A DNA stretch of 64,000 nt from Magnolia sinica (taxonomy: Eukaryota; Streptophyta; Magnoliopsida; Magnoliales; Magnoliaceae), in NCBI RefSeq assembly GCF_029962835.1, contig NC_080581.1, forward strand, positions 24,132,001 to 24,196,000, in the 5' to 3' direction. The translations under genes and the position numbers were made by a program. Below, piece after piece: positions 1 through 12,720 of this stretch; positions within the stretch are counted from its first letter, which is position 1, and each line of letters opens with the position of its first letter. The notes under the pieces are model-generated. The model was not told the origin of the DNA and did not search any database. It was given only the letters and a program-made list of their open reading frames with translations.

Positions 1-905
1 CCGTGACAGGAAAAATAAGAAATTAATTTTGTCACAGGCAGAGTACATAGCCAAGGTACTTGATCGATTCAATATGGGAGGTGCTAAGCCGGTTAGCACT
101 CCATTAGCCAATCACTTCAAGCTATCTAAGGAGCAAGGTGCAAAGACGCGGGAGGAACAAGATTACATGGTTAAAGTCCCATATGCGTTAGCTATTAGGA
201 GTCTCATGTATGTTATGGTGAGCACGAGGCCAGACATTGCTTAAGCAGTGGGAGTTGTTAGCAGGTTCATGAACAACCCCAGGAAGGAACATTGGGAAGC
301 TGTGAAGTGGATCCTTACATACCTGGTAGGTACTAAGGATGTAGGGTTGTGCTATGGTGGATCAGAAATCAAGCTACAAGCCTATGTGGATTCAGATTTG
401 GTAGGAGATATCGATAGCAGAAGAAGCACTACAGGTTATGTCTTTACTCTGGGTAGTACTACAGTCAGTTAAGTCTCTCAATTACAGAAGATAGTATCTA
501 TCAGTATGATGGAAGCAGAATATGTTGCGGCTACAGAAGCATGCAAGGAGATGATATGGATGTAAGGTTTTATGGAGGAGTTGGGTAAGAAGCAAGTAGA
601 TTGCAAGCTATTCAGTGATAGTCAGAGTGCAATACACTTGGCTAAGAATTCAACCTTTCATTCAAGGACTAAGCATATTGCCATCAGATATCACTTCATA
701 CATTTGTTACTGGAAGATGAATCGATTGCTCTGGAGAAGATTCATACAAGTGAGAATCTTGTGGATATGCTGACTAAGGCGGTCACACGGGAGAAGTTGA
801 AGCTCTGTTCAGCTTTGATTGGTCGTCAGGCTTGAAGACAGAGAGGTGGTGCACTCTGGATGAAGAAGACAAAGGTTTATGGTGATGTGTTTCCAAGTAG
901 GAGAT
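1..905 (+). mobile_element. Ty1/copia internal region (RT tail and RNase H), fossil
   Basis: This is the 3' end of a copia pol region. It reads as the end of the reverse transcriptase (RFNMGGAKPVSTPLANHFKL) followed by RNase H, with the family's KHIAIRYHF and LVDMLTKAVTREKL segments near 660-815. The order and the short polypurine stretch at 893-904 just before the LTR fit the Tork-type copia layout. The rest of the element lies left of the window. The reading frame is interrupted a few times, so this is a dead copy. It was inserted into the integrase region of the minus-strand Athila element that begins at 1,535. Confidence 0.9.
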
Positions 906-1534
906 TGTTGAGAAGTAGAGCCACATCTAGGGCTGCGCATGACCGGTCGTGGCCCCTGCTGGATTGGTCATGAAGCCCGCTCGACCGGTCGTGACCAGTC
1001 GTGGACTGGCATGACTCGAACTTTAGTGAGCATCAGTTTTTTGGGTCCGAGGTGCACGATCGGCCGTGGGCCATGCACGACTGGTCGTGGGGTCCACTCT
1101 ACCGGTCATACAGTCTGCTCGACCGGTCATCGTTACGCAGATTCGTTTCCGAATCTGATGCGCACTGCGGAAAATTGTGTCGCCTTTCGCAAGGGTGTGA
1201 AAGGGAAGTTGCCAAAACTATAAATTGGGGTCCCTAGAGCTATTCTAGGGTGAAGGTGAATATTGGAGAGTTATTCTAAGGTGTGGGTAAGGGATTTTCT
1301 ATGTTTTTCCAAGGGAGAGGTTAGTATATTGCCTTATAATCTTCGTTCTTCATAGTGTAAGTTTGTATCCGTAGTTTTTTACCCTAGTTTGGAGTTTTTC
1401 CACGTATATCTTGTCTTGTGGTTTGTTTGGATTGCTTTGATCTATTTCTAGTTTATATTTCTTCTTGTTTATCGTTTTGGGTGAGGCCTGAATTTAGATA
1501 TAGGCTCAGTGCATTGTTGGCGTGCCGTGCAACA
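906..1534 (+). repeat. 3' LTR of the copia element
   Basis: The LTR starts TGTTGAGAAG directly after the purine tract and ends GTGCAACA, giving the usual TG...CA ends and about 629 bases. The right edge is fixed by comparison: from 1,535 onward the minus strand aligns with Athila integrase sequence at about 30,514-30,597. The five bases after the LTR (cttaa) are the likely target duplication, and the partner copy lies outside the window. The first part of the LTR carries a cluster of ACCGGTCGTG-like motifs, listed separately. Confidence 0.8.
938..1135. repeat. Cluster of CGACCGGTCGTG-like palindromic motifs
   Basis: About seven variants of the near-palindrome CGACCGGTCGTG lie within 200 bases, for example near 940, 980, 996, 1,057, 1,076, 1,100 and 1,121. 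Spacing is irregular, so this is not a simple tandem repeat. It lies in the upstream half of the copia LTR, where promoter elements would be expected. Confidence 0.7.
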
Positions 1535-4500
1535 CTTAAAAGCTATATGGTAAGCCCATAAGGCATCGGTCTAACAGATTGGCCAAACCTTACGATTAGG
1601 GTTAATCATTTTTTTTTCAGAATTTCTTTAATTTACCTGTTGGAAATCTCAGCTTGCTCACTTGTCTGTAGGTGGTATGCAGTGCTCACCTTATGAGAGA
1701 TGCCATATTTCTTCATTAAGTTCTCAAATGACCTATTTCAAAAGTGTGAACCTCCATCTCTAATCATGGATGGCCCGAGGCATTTTGAACCGAAAAATGA
1801 TATTTTCTTTTAAGAATTGAATGACGATTCGATGATCATTATTCCGGCATGGGATCGCTTCAACCCACTTAATGACATAATCTACCACTAATAGAATATA
1901 ATTGTTTCCAAAAGATTAGGGGAATGACCCCATGAAATCGATGCCTCAACAATCTAATACTTCAATGATAAGAATTGGGTTTAGTGGCATCATATTTCGA
2001 CGGGACAATCCTCTCAATTTCTGACAACGCTCACAAGCTTTGCAAAACTCATGAGTATCTTTGAATATAGTGGGCCAGTAAAAGCCACACTGCAGAATTT
2101 TGGCCGTGGTTTTTTTAGCAGAGAAGTGACCACCACAGGCTTGAGAGTGATAAAAGGAGATGACACTCTAATGTTCATTGTCCGGCACACATCTCCTTAG
2201 AATTTGATCAGCGCAATATTTAAACAGATAAGGCTTATCCCAGAAAAAGTTACGTACCTCGGTGTAGATTTTTTTTTCTTATCTTGCACATCCAATGTGT
2301 CAGTGTGAAACCTGTGGTAAGATAATTTGCAATGTCAGCAAATGAAGGTAATTGGGAGAGTTTAAACAATTATTCATTAGGGAATATATCGTTTATCGGT
2401 GTTAGCTCAAGGGAATTAGGGAGGTCAAGTCTTAAAAAATGGTCAGCTACTACATTCTCTACTCCTTTTTTGTCTCATATATCCATATCATATTCTTGGA
2501 GTAGGATTCATCTTATCAAACGAGGCTTGGCATCTTTCTTAGAAAGAAGATACTTTGGCACCACATGATCAGTGTAAATGATGATCTTAGATCCGATCAG
2601 GTAGGACCTAAATTTATCCAAAGTGAACAGTATAGCTAAGAGTTCCTTCTTCGTAGTAGAGTAGTTCAATTGGGCTAAATTTAGAGTTTTACTTATATAA
2701 TGAATCACATAGGCCTTCTTTTCTTTTCTCTGGACTAACACCGCCCTAATAGCATAGTCAGATGCATCACACATAATCTCAAAAGGTATGCTCCAATCGG
2801 GTGGCTGCATGATAAGTGAGATGGTCAACTTGCCTTTGAGCTTAATGAAGGCTTCTTGGCATTGCTCAGTCCACTCGTATGATGCATCCTTTTAAAGTAG
2901 AATATATAAAGGATAAGTGAGGTGGCTAAAGTCCTTTATGAATTATCTATAGAATCGGACGTGTCCTAAGAAGGATTGCACATCACATACGCTCTTGGGT
3001 GGAGGTAAGTTAGAGATGAGATCAATTTTTACCTTGTCTACTCAATTCCCTTAGATGAAATTATGTGTCCAAGCATAATTCCCTTGGGAACCATGAAATG
3101 ACATTTCTCCCAATTCAGAACAAATTCTTTTTCCTCATGTCGCTTTAACACATTTTTAAGATTTTCCAAACACTCGCTGAAGGATGGACCAAAAACAAAG
3201 AAGTCATCCATGAAGACCACTAAATATTGTCCCACCATGTTAGACAATATACTCAACATGCATCGCTGAAAGGTGACGGGGGTATTACACAATCCAAATG
3301 GCATCCTTCGGTAAACAAATGTGCTATAGGGGCATGTGAACATTGTCATCTCTTAATCTTCAAGGGCTATCCCTATTTAATTATAGCCCAAATACTTGTC
3401 AAGGAAATAGTAGTAAGAATGACCAGCCAGTCGTTACAAAATTAGATCAATGAAGGGCAAAAGAAAGTGGTCCTTCCTTGTGAGAGCATTCAATTTTCTA
3501 TAATTAATGCACATTCTCCAACCGGTAGTGATTCTAGTTGACACGAGTTCATTGTCAGCATTGGCTACGATGGTGATTCTAGACTTCTTAGGAACCACTT
3601 GAGTTGGACTCACTTAATGACTGTCAGATATATGGTAAATGATACCCACATCCAATAACTTAAGTACCTCTCCTTTAATCGCTTCCTTCATGTTTGGATT
3701 CAATTGACATTGTGGTTGTCAGGAGGTTTTCGCATTATCCTCTAGATGAATGCGGTAAGTACAAATCAAAGGATCAATTCCCTTAAGGTCCGCAATTGAC
3801 CATCCAATGGCTCCTTTATGCTCAATAAGAGTAGAAATAAGCATACTCTCTTGCTCCTTCTCAAGGTGGGAAGAAATCACCATCAGGTATGTCTCATCTT
3901 GACCTAAGTAGACATATTTGAGATCAGCGAGAAAGGATTTTAGGTCAAGCTTCAGTGCTTTAAGGCTAGATGGTAGAGGCACCATATCGGTTTGGGGCGA
4001 TTTCTCAAATTGCGGCCTCCACCTGTTAATTTCAAGTACTGACACAACATCAAGCATAACACACATCTCCCTAATTGTGTCATAATCGAAATCAGGGAGT
4101 GGGCTAAGCACATCTCTAGAGGGTCCGAGTATAGATTCAAGGTTACTCTATCTTCTACGAAAGAGTCGATTATGTTAATGTCGTGGATATCATCAACATT
4201 TCTAACTGTTTGCTCATGTTGAAAAAGATATTGAGCTCCAATGTCATATTCCCAAAAGATAATTTTATAACTTCTTTCCTACAGTTGATAATGACATTGG
4301 ATGTAGCAAGGAATGGAGACTAAGAATAACAGGGATCTGAGTGCTTACATCTATGATGGGTTGAGTATCCAAAATAATAAAATCTACTAGAAAGTAGAAT
4401 TTATCAACTTGGACCAACACATCTCAAGCATCCCTCTCGGTACATGGACCGAATGATTAATAAGTTGTAATGTGGTCCGAGTGAGTTTTAATTTACCAAG

Positions 4501-5022
4501 ACCCAATTGTTCATATACTGAGAAAGGAATCAAATTAACGCATGCTCTGAAGTCAAGAAGTTCATGATCAATCTGGTGATTCCCGATTATACAGGTGATA
4601 GTTGGTTTACCAGGATCTTTATATTTTTGTGGTACATCTTGCTTGAGGATGGCACTCACTTTTTCTGTCAAATTTTTTTTCTTTTGAATACTCTGCCATC
4701 TCTTGGTTGTATATAAATCTTTCAGAATTTTGGCATAAGAGGGGATTTGTTTTACAGCGTTTAGTAGAGGTATGTTGACTTTCACTCGTTTTAGCACCTC
4801 TAGAATATCCTGTGAGTTAGCTAGAGGTTTTGGTGCAATCGACCGTTGGGGGAATAGTGCAATTGGCTTACTTACTTTTTCCAGTTCTTCCTCATATGGG
4901 GCATTGTTAGGTTTATCAATCTCAGTTTCTTCCGGGTCCTTAAGCTCTTCGGCCCTCGCCAGAATGGTTTTGTTAATAATATTCCCACTCCTAAGAGTGG
5001 TGATAGACTTATCCCGCTCCAT
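1535..5022 (-). pseudogene. pol remains of Athila copy 1 (protease, RT, RNase H, integrase)
   Basis: Reading the minus strand downward: protease with the VNLIPFSVYEQLGLG segment (about 4,390-5,022), reverse transcriptase with RRMPFGLCNTP and FMDDFFVFG (about 3,038-3,349), RNase H with CDASDYA and [11 protein letters not shown] (about 2,508-2,828), and integrase with a zinc-binding HHCC-type region and a WGIDFMG core (about 1,535-2,330). These identify the Athila branch. The frame is broken in many places and no product is expected. Confidence 0.85.
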
Positions 5023-5289
5023 CTAATTTGAAGAGCTTGGGTCACTTATTTCATATTGCGGTTTTGGGTTTAGGAGAAGTTGGGCCAAAAGGATCCCTTT
5101 CTCCCCAATCGAGTTTTTTTAATCAAGCCTTTGTATAGCCTTTGTAATGTCTTGAAAGGCTTACAGCATACCCTAATTAAAAAGCTCTTGATCTTGAATA
5201 TATTTTAAGACCGGATCCTCTTGAGGTTTCCTTTGATCTAAAAATTTGTTAAGGATCCCTTGAGGAGTAGTAGTTTGTCCATTCCTCCA

Positions 5290-6310
5290 ATTGTTTGGAT
5301 GTTTCCTCTAGCTGGAATTGAATATATTTAAGGTGGGTCCACTGAAAGGTCTTTGGTAGTTGTTTACGGCATTTGATTGCTCATTTAATATCTGTTGAAA
5401 AGCAAGAATTTTTGGGCAATTTTCACTTATAGGTATGTTGCAAGTGCAAACAACTTCTGTAGCCTTATCAAATTTGATAGGTACTGCCTTCTTAAGTTCC
5501 ATGGCCTCAATTTTCCTTGTGAGATTGGCCACTTTAGTATTTATATCATCTTCCTCTTTTAAAATATATATTTCAACCATCTCCTTTGATTGAGTAAGCT
5601 TAGAATTGGTGCTAAGTCTGGGGGAGATGTCTCATGATTATAAAATTTTTGCAAGTTTGTCAAAGTAATCCCACACATCATTGACATTCTTGTTCATGAA
5701 TTTCTCATTAAACATCATCTCGACCGATTGGCACATAGGAGATGTCAGTCCATTATAGAAGAAGTTTGTTATGTGCCACGTTTCAAATCCATGTTGTGGG
5801 CATGAGCTGATAAGATCCTTGAACTGTTCCGAACATTGGAAGAAGGTCTCATCTTCCTTTTGGGTGAAGTTTATGATTGACTTCCTTATGGTGATCATCT
5901 TATGGTATGGAAAGAATTTCTTTATGGACTCCCTTGTCATGTCGTTCCATAGGCCAATGGATCGTGGACATAGTAAGTGCAGTCATGTTTTAGCTTTCTC
6001 TTTTAAGGAGAAGGGAAAGATTTTTAGCCTGATCGTGTCCTCAGACACATTAGGGAAGTGTATAGTGGCTATTATCTCATCAAACTATTTCATGTGTAGG
6101 TATGGACTTTCAGATTCAAGTCCATAGAACTTCAAAAGGAGTTGGATCACTCTTGGCTTAATATTCATATTTCTTGCATTGTTTGGAAAAATCATGCAAG
6201 AAGATATGCTCCCTCTTGCCAGTTGTAAATAATCTCATAGAGTACGAGGCATGGGTGATGATGCACCTCATTCTCATCCTGGGCTTTCTCAACTAAGTGT
6301 TAAGGTTGAT
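5290..6310 (-). pseudogene. gag remains of Athila copy 1
   Basis: Minus-strand segments at 5,638-5,940 (SIKKFFPYHKM, ISSCPQHGFETWHI, VNDVWDYFDKLA) and 5,308-5,580 (a cysteine-rich stretch CTCNIPISENCP) match the gag of Athila copies 2 and 3. They are in the order expected for gag, upstream of protease. Broken in several places. Confidence 0.8.
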
Positions 6311-6616
6311 GTGTAACCATAACCTCTGTTGACTCTAAGGATCACGAACACACTTGGGAATAAAACACTCGCAGCCCTCGAATAACTTAAACAACTATAC
6401 CTAAAAAGAAAACTAAAGAAAATAAGAAATATAGAAAAGATAAGAGAGAGTTGGAGAGAAGTTACCCGATTAGAGTTGCTATATTAGGATTCTACAAAAC
6501 AGAAAAATGAAGTTAGTTTTTAAAAATAGAAAATCCTAACCTAAGAACAAATAAAAAATTAACCCTAATCTTAAACTAATTTTAATAATAATTAATCTCA
6601 AAAAATGTAGCCGTAG

Positions 6617-6634
6617 TCCTCGGCAACGGTGCCA
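6617..6634 (-). other. Primer-binding site of Athila copy 1
   Basis: The reverse complement reads TGGCACCGTTGCCGAGGA, the Athila-type primer-binding site. It lies six bases inside the LTR edge at 6,641, the same spacing as in copy 2. Confidence 0.75.
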
Positions 6635-6640
6635 AAAACT

Positions 6641-8002
6641 TGTTCACAACCCTAAGTGCAGGGTCGTGATGTAGTAATAACTCAATGAGACCGAGGTCGA
6701 ATCCATAGGGAATAAACTTGTACGTATTCTAAAAATAACTAGAAGCAGAACTAGAATTGGAAACTTATCTAAATTTTGGAATAAAAGAAGTAATCTTGAA
6801 TGAGTATCAAAAATCAAAAGGGAAACTAGAGTGTCATGGATCCACTTGTAGCTATCAGGATATTACCTTACTTGATTCAATAAACACAACTGGAATTGAA
6901 CTCTTATCCTATCCAATTGGAAGATAAAATAATTGAAGTATAATCTAAACTTTGCATTGAATTAATTCTCACATGAAGGAGTATTGTGATGATTGGAAGG
7001 GATTCCATCATCCAACCATGCCCAGGAGATGATGTTGAACAACAAGATTTACCGATATCACAATCTTAGAAGGGAAAGGAATATATTCAAAGCTACGCAG
7101 CGTTTATTATAATTTTAGTCACAATAAACCATAGAAAACTGAAAAATATTCCTTAAATTCAAACTAGAAATCAATGAAGTTCAACATAGACAAGAATCAA
7201 AGCAAAATAAACATCCGAACATGGTACAAGCTTCACCTCTTAGCTCTAGCTAAGAGATTAGCCTGAGAAGACTAACATCCTAGAAGAAAAACAAAAAGAT
7301 CTACTGGAACCCATGAAGAAATTGAAGCAAAAAAATATCATCAATGCTCCACCTAGGCCTCCTTTCCCTTTCCAAACCCTAAAAGATACTTTAGAATAGC
7401 CTGGGGACTCCTTTAAATAGTTTGGCAACTAAAATTTTTACTCCAAGTTGGAAAAATCCACAAACCACCTCAAATTTACGCTCCATGTAAACTCTGCATA
7501 ACACCTTCGATGTATCGAACAACCTTCGATTGCACCTTCGATGCCATAAAAAATTGGTCCAGAAATGTCCAATGAGTTAGCTTGAGAAATCATGAAATTC
7601 TCGATTGCATCAAACTGGCTTCGATTGCACATTGGATGCCATCGAAGTCTATTTTAAAATTATTTCAAAACTATGTTTTTTTTACCCTAAAATTTCATAA
7701 CATATTTTTTCAGGCCAATTTTCAGGATTCCTTTTCTTCTCTTCAAATATTCGATTCTCTTCATTCCTCACTTGGTTTGCTTAGATCTTTAGCATGTGAA
7801 TTCTTCATTAATGATTCCAAATCTCCAATTCTTTGTTATCTTCCTTTGAACTCTAAATCCATCCTATTAAGTGAATATTTATCATAAGCCTTTGAATCAC
7901 CTCGCATGACAAAAATGTATATAATTAAATCAAAGTATCAATTAAATGTCAGGAAAACTAATGTAATTGAAGGGTTAAATATGCAATATTTGTGTCTCAG
8001 CA
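6641..8002 (-). repeat. 5' LTR of Athila copy 1
   Basis: On the minus strand it begins TGCTGAGACACAAATATTGC and ends TTGTGAACA, matching the start and end of the copy 2 LTR at 22,983-25,012. It has TG...CA ends and about 1,362 bases, shorter than the 2,030 of copy 2. Positions 7,500-7,645 hold several CTTCGATG / CATCGAAG motifs. Confidence 0.8.
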
Positions 8003-9382
8003 CCATGCCACATGGACCTTTACATTTCTAATGAGGCCTGTTGTTCGGTTCCAACTCTTTACATATAATGTGCCAATTAAGGCCGATTATCTCATAAAAT
8101 GTTTGATAAAATGTTCATGTATTTAGCCTAGTAGGACACACTAATAACATGCTTAGTGTAATGGATATCATGCCCAATTATATGCCCATATACATCATTT
8201 ATATGCCTTTTGTGGATTACGTTTTTCATAGTATATGCCATTCGGCTTGAGACACTTAGGGGACTCTATATGAGATAGGGTCACCCCGCATGATTCATGC
8301 GATATGCGCAGGTTTGATGCATGCTTTGGATAGTATGATTCATGCATTCCACACTATGTGTGACAGATGCATCTACTCCCTAGAGACACTAGGGAGGTGG
8401 TCTCATAGCCTTGTTTTATACGGTGGATGATGGACACCAAAAATTACTGATATTACAGAGCATCACAAGCATCCCTGGGTGAAAGTTCCTAAACCTTGTG
8501 GTATTAGTAAGGTGCTCCAAAGTTTATACCGGGTGGATTCATGAGCGCACTATGGTTGGATATTGGTAGGCCGTGTCTCTCACTATGTCAGGGTTGGTTG
8601 GAAGGGGGTTTGACCTTACACGCCCCCATGCAGAGGGCTATATGATAGGTTGAGTTCAACTAGCTGGTGAAATGGGTTTTCTATCGACGAACCGAGTGGT
8701 GTTTATGTACCACTAATGAGGCGGATTGTGAGGTATTTTTCACTCGCTTGGTATTGCGCATGATGAGTGGCAACTAGTGTCTGAAGTATACTAGACATCG
8801 GTGATGATCCAATTGAGAATTATTCTAACATGTGGACTAGTGGAGGATTGGCACATTGTATTGTATCTTTAACATATTACATTTGGGCATGTAGGCCTTC
8901 CCATCACATAGCCTAGATATGGTTGATAGCATTTATAGAATTGTCAGTTTAGCCCTCCATTTCCATTACTTTAATTTTTATATGCTTGGCACATGTATTG
9001 CGATACACACACATACTCTCTAAGCTTCGTAGTAAGCTTATGCACATTGTTTACATGCAGATCATGCTAGACCATAATAGCATTAAAGTAGGAGCATGTG
9101 TTTGATCTTTTGCAATTTTGTTATATCATGTATATCCCTTTCAGCATTGCACTCAAGATTATATTAGTAGATATGTGGTAATAATGTTTTGTGACTTGAG
9201 TACACTTATGGTTATGATCCTTTATGAAAAAAATACCCTGGAAATCCTCCTTATAGGATCCCAGTATCAGAACCTGGTGCATGGGAGCTGGGAGCTGAGA
9301 ATGGGGTACTACGGAGGCTATCGGTGCTAGATTCGGTGATCGATAATTTTTTGAGTCCAATTCCTGAGTTTGAGGCGTGACA
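8003..9382 (+). repeat. Tekay element 1, right part of 5' LTR
   Basis: The segment is alignable to the last 1.4 kb of the element 2 LTRs (about 17,330-18,694 and 38,760-40,079). Shared landmarks include a TAGTAGGAC stretch followed by ACATGCTTAGT, a stretch around CTCTAAGCTTCGT before a GCTTATGCA, and the terminal block ending GAGTTTGAGGCGTGACA. It ends with CA at 9,382, six bases before the primer-binding site. The left part of this LTR was displaced by Athila copy 1 and is not in the window. Confidence 0.85.
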
Positions 9383-9387
9383 GAAGT

Positions 9388-9399
9388 TGGTATCAGAGC
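9388..9399 (+). other. Primer-binding site, Tekay element 1 (initiator Met tRNA)
   Basis: TGGTATCAGAGC, complementary to the 3' end of plant initiator methionine tRNA, the usual primer of Tekay chromoviruses. The same site recurs at 18,701-18,712 in element 2. Confidence 0.85.
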
Positions 9400-9671
9400 A
9401 TAACTTGGGAATACCTGCGAACGACATCTATATCTACTAAATGACCTTAGATCAATTATCCTTCACTATGTGATTGTTGTGAACTTAGAATGAGTAGGAT
9501 CCCGATCTTAGTAAAAAAAAATAAATTAGAAACTCACCTTAGGTTCCCTCCATGAACTTAGTTTAAATTAGGATTCCCCATTATAATCTTAGAAACTCCC
9601 ATATAGACACCAAGCGTGTGTGCATTCAAGAGTGATCCAATGCTAAGGGGTTCCTGTCCTTTTCTTACGAC

Positions 9672-10845
9672 ATGACACCCAAGAGAGCCTTTGGGAGAGC
9701 ACAGACAAGGGGTTTCATGCCTTAGTCGGACCCAGCTCTAGCTATGACCGCAACAAAGTTCCAAGAGATGATGTGCATGATGACCTCCATGATGGACCAC
9801 TAGAAGAGGCGATCAGCTGATACACCAACCTTTTCTGAGCAGGATCACACCCGTTCTCTACTGAGGGATTTTAGACAGATGGATACCCCACGTTTTCAGG
9901 GCGAGCCGGACCCGACAGCAGCAAAGAGATGAAGATCGGAGGTAGCGAAGATCTTCACTACATTGCAGTGCATGTCCGAGTAAGGAGTCCCTCTCGCCAT
10001 CTTCTTCTTCAGGAAGAGGCTGAGCAGTGGTGGTGTCAGTGACCCGGGCAACAGGCCTATACTTTGAGTGGACTTGGGAGGAATTTCTAGATTGATTCGA
10101 CCAGAAGTTCTACCCTAAGCATGTAGTAGCGTGCTCTAGAGTTCGAGACCCTAGTGTAGGGGGACATGACCATAGCATAGTGCGAGACACATTTTATTGA
10201 GCTATTCCGGTATGCTCAATACCTAGTCACTGACTTATAAAGGAGAGCCCATAGATTTGAGCATGGGTTTTGCCCTAGACTACGATCCCGAGTCACTAGA
10301 CTCAAGCTCCCCACGCTCAAGGATGTGGTGGAGCGAGCTTAAATTCTTGAGTCAGACTGGGCAGAGATATAAAGGGCCCGAGACTAGGGGGAGATAGGAA
10401 GGGCAAGAGGAAGATGCCCTCCATCAGGTTTTGATAGCAGCAGACTTGACCGACGTCGAGGACCATAGCCCGTCCTTTCTTCAGGGCACCATCAGCACCA
10501 TTAACACCCCGACACAACCGCAACATCAGCTCCCTAACATTTATTTCGAGTGTGGAGAGGATAGGCATTGTAGGAGGGATTGCTGCCACCTTCTGCAGTA
10601 GCAGCGATAATCGTATCAATCGCCACAACCTTAACAGTGGCAATGACATCAACAGTCGAGGTCCCAATAGCAGCAAAGGCAACAGTACCCACTAAGACCT
10701 CCACTACATCAGTAGAGGCAGCAGAACAGGCCATAACAGCAGTAACAGTGACTAGAGAGGGAACATGCACCTCCCCTGCAAGCTCTGGGCAGATTCTATG
10801 CATCTCTCTAGGATCCTCAGGCGCTGAAAGGAGTGGTTGAGGGTA
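9672..10845 (+). pseudogene. gag remains of Tekay element 1
   Basis: Begins ATGACACCCAAGAGAGCC about 270 bases after the primer-binding site, at the same place as the gag start of element 2 (18,867). It includes a decayed zinc knuckle near 10,545-10,590 and a proline/glutamine-type low-complexity tail. It runs up to the copia LTR insertion at about 10,850. Broken in many places, and the visible reading frames on both strands are shadows. Confidence 0.7.
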
Positions 10846-11089
10846 CAGGCTGAAAGTGCCCTAGTTTGTCAATTAGCGTGAGTGTTGAGTCAGCTAGACA
10901 AAGGAGCCCCATAGGAATATTGATCAAACACCTGCCTCGACAGGATGTGTGCCCGAACTCATCACAGGTAAAACTTAGCCTCACATCCCCATGTCCCAAA
11001 ACACCAGGTAAATAAAACCCTTAAAATTGAATAGAACACCCGAGGGTTTTTTGCTAGAAAACTTTTTTCAAAATAAGGAAAATCTTTAA

Positions 11090-11935
11090 AGTTTTCTACC
11101 TTTATCGATTTATCGACAAGTGGTTCGATGGAATCAAACCCTGTTGTTGATTTCCTCAAAGCTCACTCGATCTTATCGAAATGAGGACCTAACATGTCCA
11201 GCAACCATAAAGATATCTGGACTGAATTATCGATGGATCGAAGGACTTATCGATATCATTGAAGTTTGAATCTCGAGTCCATTGAGCCAACTCAATAAAA
11301 TTGACATTTGGTCTGTTGTGTCCAAAGTACTATTAAGGAAAATTGTGTAATCCTCGATATATCGAAGAGCTCCTCGATATCCTCGAAATTCAAATCTCGA
11401 TGATATCAGATGACTTTCGATGATATCAGATTGGGACATAAATTTATCCAGCAACTTTTCAGGTTAATCTTTCTTGGATCAAGGGTCACTTGGATTGAGG
11501 ATCACTCGATAAAATCGATATTCAAATATTGATCATATCGAGGCATGATCGATGTCATCAAAATAGGACATAAACTGTCCAGCAAGTATATAGAAAAATT
11601 CCTGAAAATTATCGATGAATCGACACTGTCATCGATATCATCGATATTCAAATTCCAATGATATTAAGTGATGCTCGATCATATCTTACTTGAAATAATT
11701 TCAAAGGCAAGTGCTCTCACATTTTCAAATGTCGAGGAATCGAACCTCGCGTTGATGAAATCGGAGTTCGAAATCTGATGACATCGATGCATGTTCAATT
11801 TCCTCGACTAGTTGGTAAAAAGTTTCAAAAGCGTTTGACAATTGAGTTCGTGTCATCGAGCGGCCAGTCGATGCTATCGAGAGTATACGCTCGATGATAT
11901 CAACCCTGCTCGATGATATCGATCTTTGTAAAAAA
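11090..11935. repeat. Cluster of TCGATGATATCGA-like motifs
   Basis: More than a dozen variants of the palindrome TCGATGATATCGA, or of its halves (ATCGATG, TATCGA), are scattered over about 850 bases. Good examples are at 11,345-11,425, 11,610-11,650 and 11,880-11,930. The cluster is in the left part of the inserted copia LTR. Spacing is irregular. Confidence 0.7.
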
Positions 11936-12510
11936 TGTGACTGTTTTATATCCATTGGAACCTTTTGTCTATTTAATGAGAGCTTGCCCTTGGTTGTTGG
12001 TAGAGTAAATAGAGAGTGCTTTGGTGTGTTTAACCCTAGATCATATACCCTAAGCCTTTTCTCTCATGGAAGTTCATCCTCTAATCCACCCTCATCATTG
12101 ACATTTAATAGAGTAGTTTGGGGAATGAACTTCTGCATTCATGGATCCTGCAGCTACTACCTTAATAGTAAATCATTAAGCTGGGATGCCTTGAATGCAT
12201 AGATGATTGGAATCACTCTATCTCCCTTATAGGAAAATATTTAATAGAGTAGGATTCCATCATAACCTTAACCCAACCCGTCGCCTTATATTGATACATC
12301 TTCTGAGTTGTGGTTCATGAGAGCTGAAGATTCTTCATCATCAAAGGAGGAGATCTTTATCAACGTGCTGAATGGGGCTCATCTACTTATTTGTAAGTTA
12401 TCAGAGTCTAGAGGACCCTTGTGATCATTTCTTGTGTAGGATTGGGTCTAAGGTATTTCTCACCCATTTCAAGTCCTCATATGAGGCCTTCAGTGGGAGT
12501 GTACATCGGG

Positions 12511-12720
12511 GTGCTTTATGTTGACCCTTGCTCTATGGAGAGCATAAACTCTAGGTCCCTGTGTAGGTTCTTGATCAGTGTGGTCTAAAATTCGGGTGCT
12601 GTGTGTTGACCCTTGCTCATGGAAGCATAAACTGGTGAGGTTCCTTGGCCTGTGTGGCCTAAAATTCAGGTGTTGTGTGTTGACCCTTGCTCCTATGTGG
12701 GGCATAAATTGTGAGGTGTA
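12511..12720 (+). repeat. Three tandem units of about 75-85 bp
   Basis: The phrase TGTTGACCCTTGCTC recurs at about 12,519, 12,604 and 12,678, each time followed by a GCATAAA phrase. The first two units also contain TGTGGTCTAAAATTC or its close variant. Unit lengths are about 85 and 74. A smaller duplication of about 35 bp (GAGGTGAACC...GAAACCTCC) follows at 12,755-12,820. Both lie in the copia LTR insertion. Confidence 0.75.

Larger units (their letters stand above)
1535..8002 (-). mobile_element. Athila-type Ty3/gypsy element, copy 1 (fossil, one end outside window)
   Basis: On the minus strand the order is 5' LTR (6,641-8,002), primer-binding site, gag, protease, reverse transcriptase, RNase H and integrase. 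The integrase is cut at 1,535 by the copia insertion, and the rest lies left of the window. Protein and nucleotide sequence resemble the plus-strand Athila at 22,983-32,474 throughout. The coding part is broken at many places (about ten or more). The upper end is flanked by ccatg at 8,003-8,007, within the LTR of Tekay element 1, so this copy was inserted into that LTR. Confidence 0.88.

Noticed and set aside
9121-9360. Open frames on both strands near the end of the Tekay LTR, repeated at 18,427-18,693
   Set aside because: Conserved only because the LTR is repeated; no codon pattern or domain.
12490-12705. Minus-strand frame with repeated RVNTQH-like peptides
   Set aside because: Result of the three 75-85-bp tandem units; no start context and no known family.
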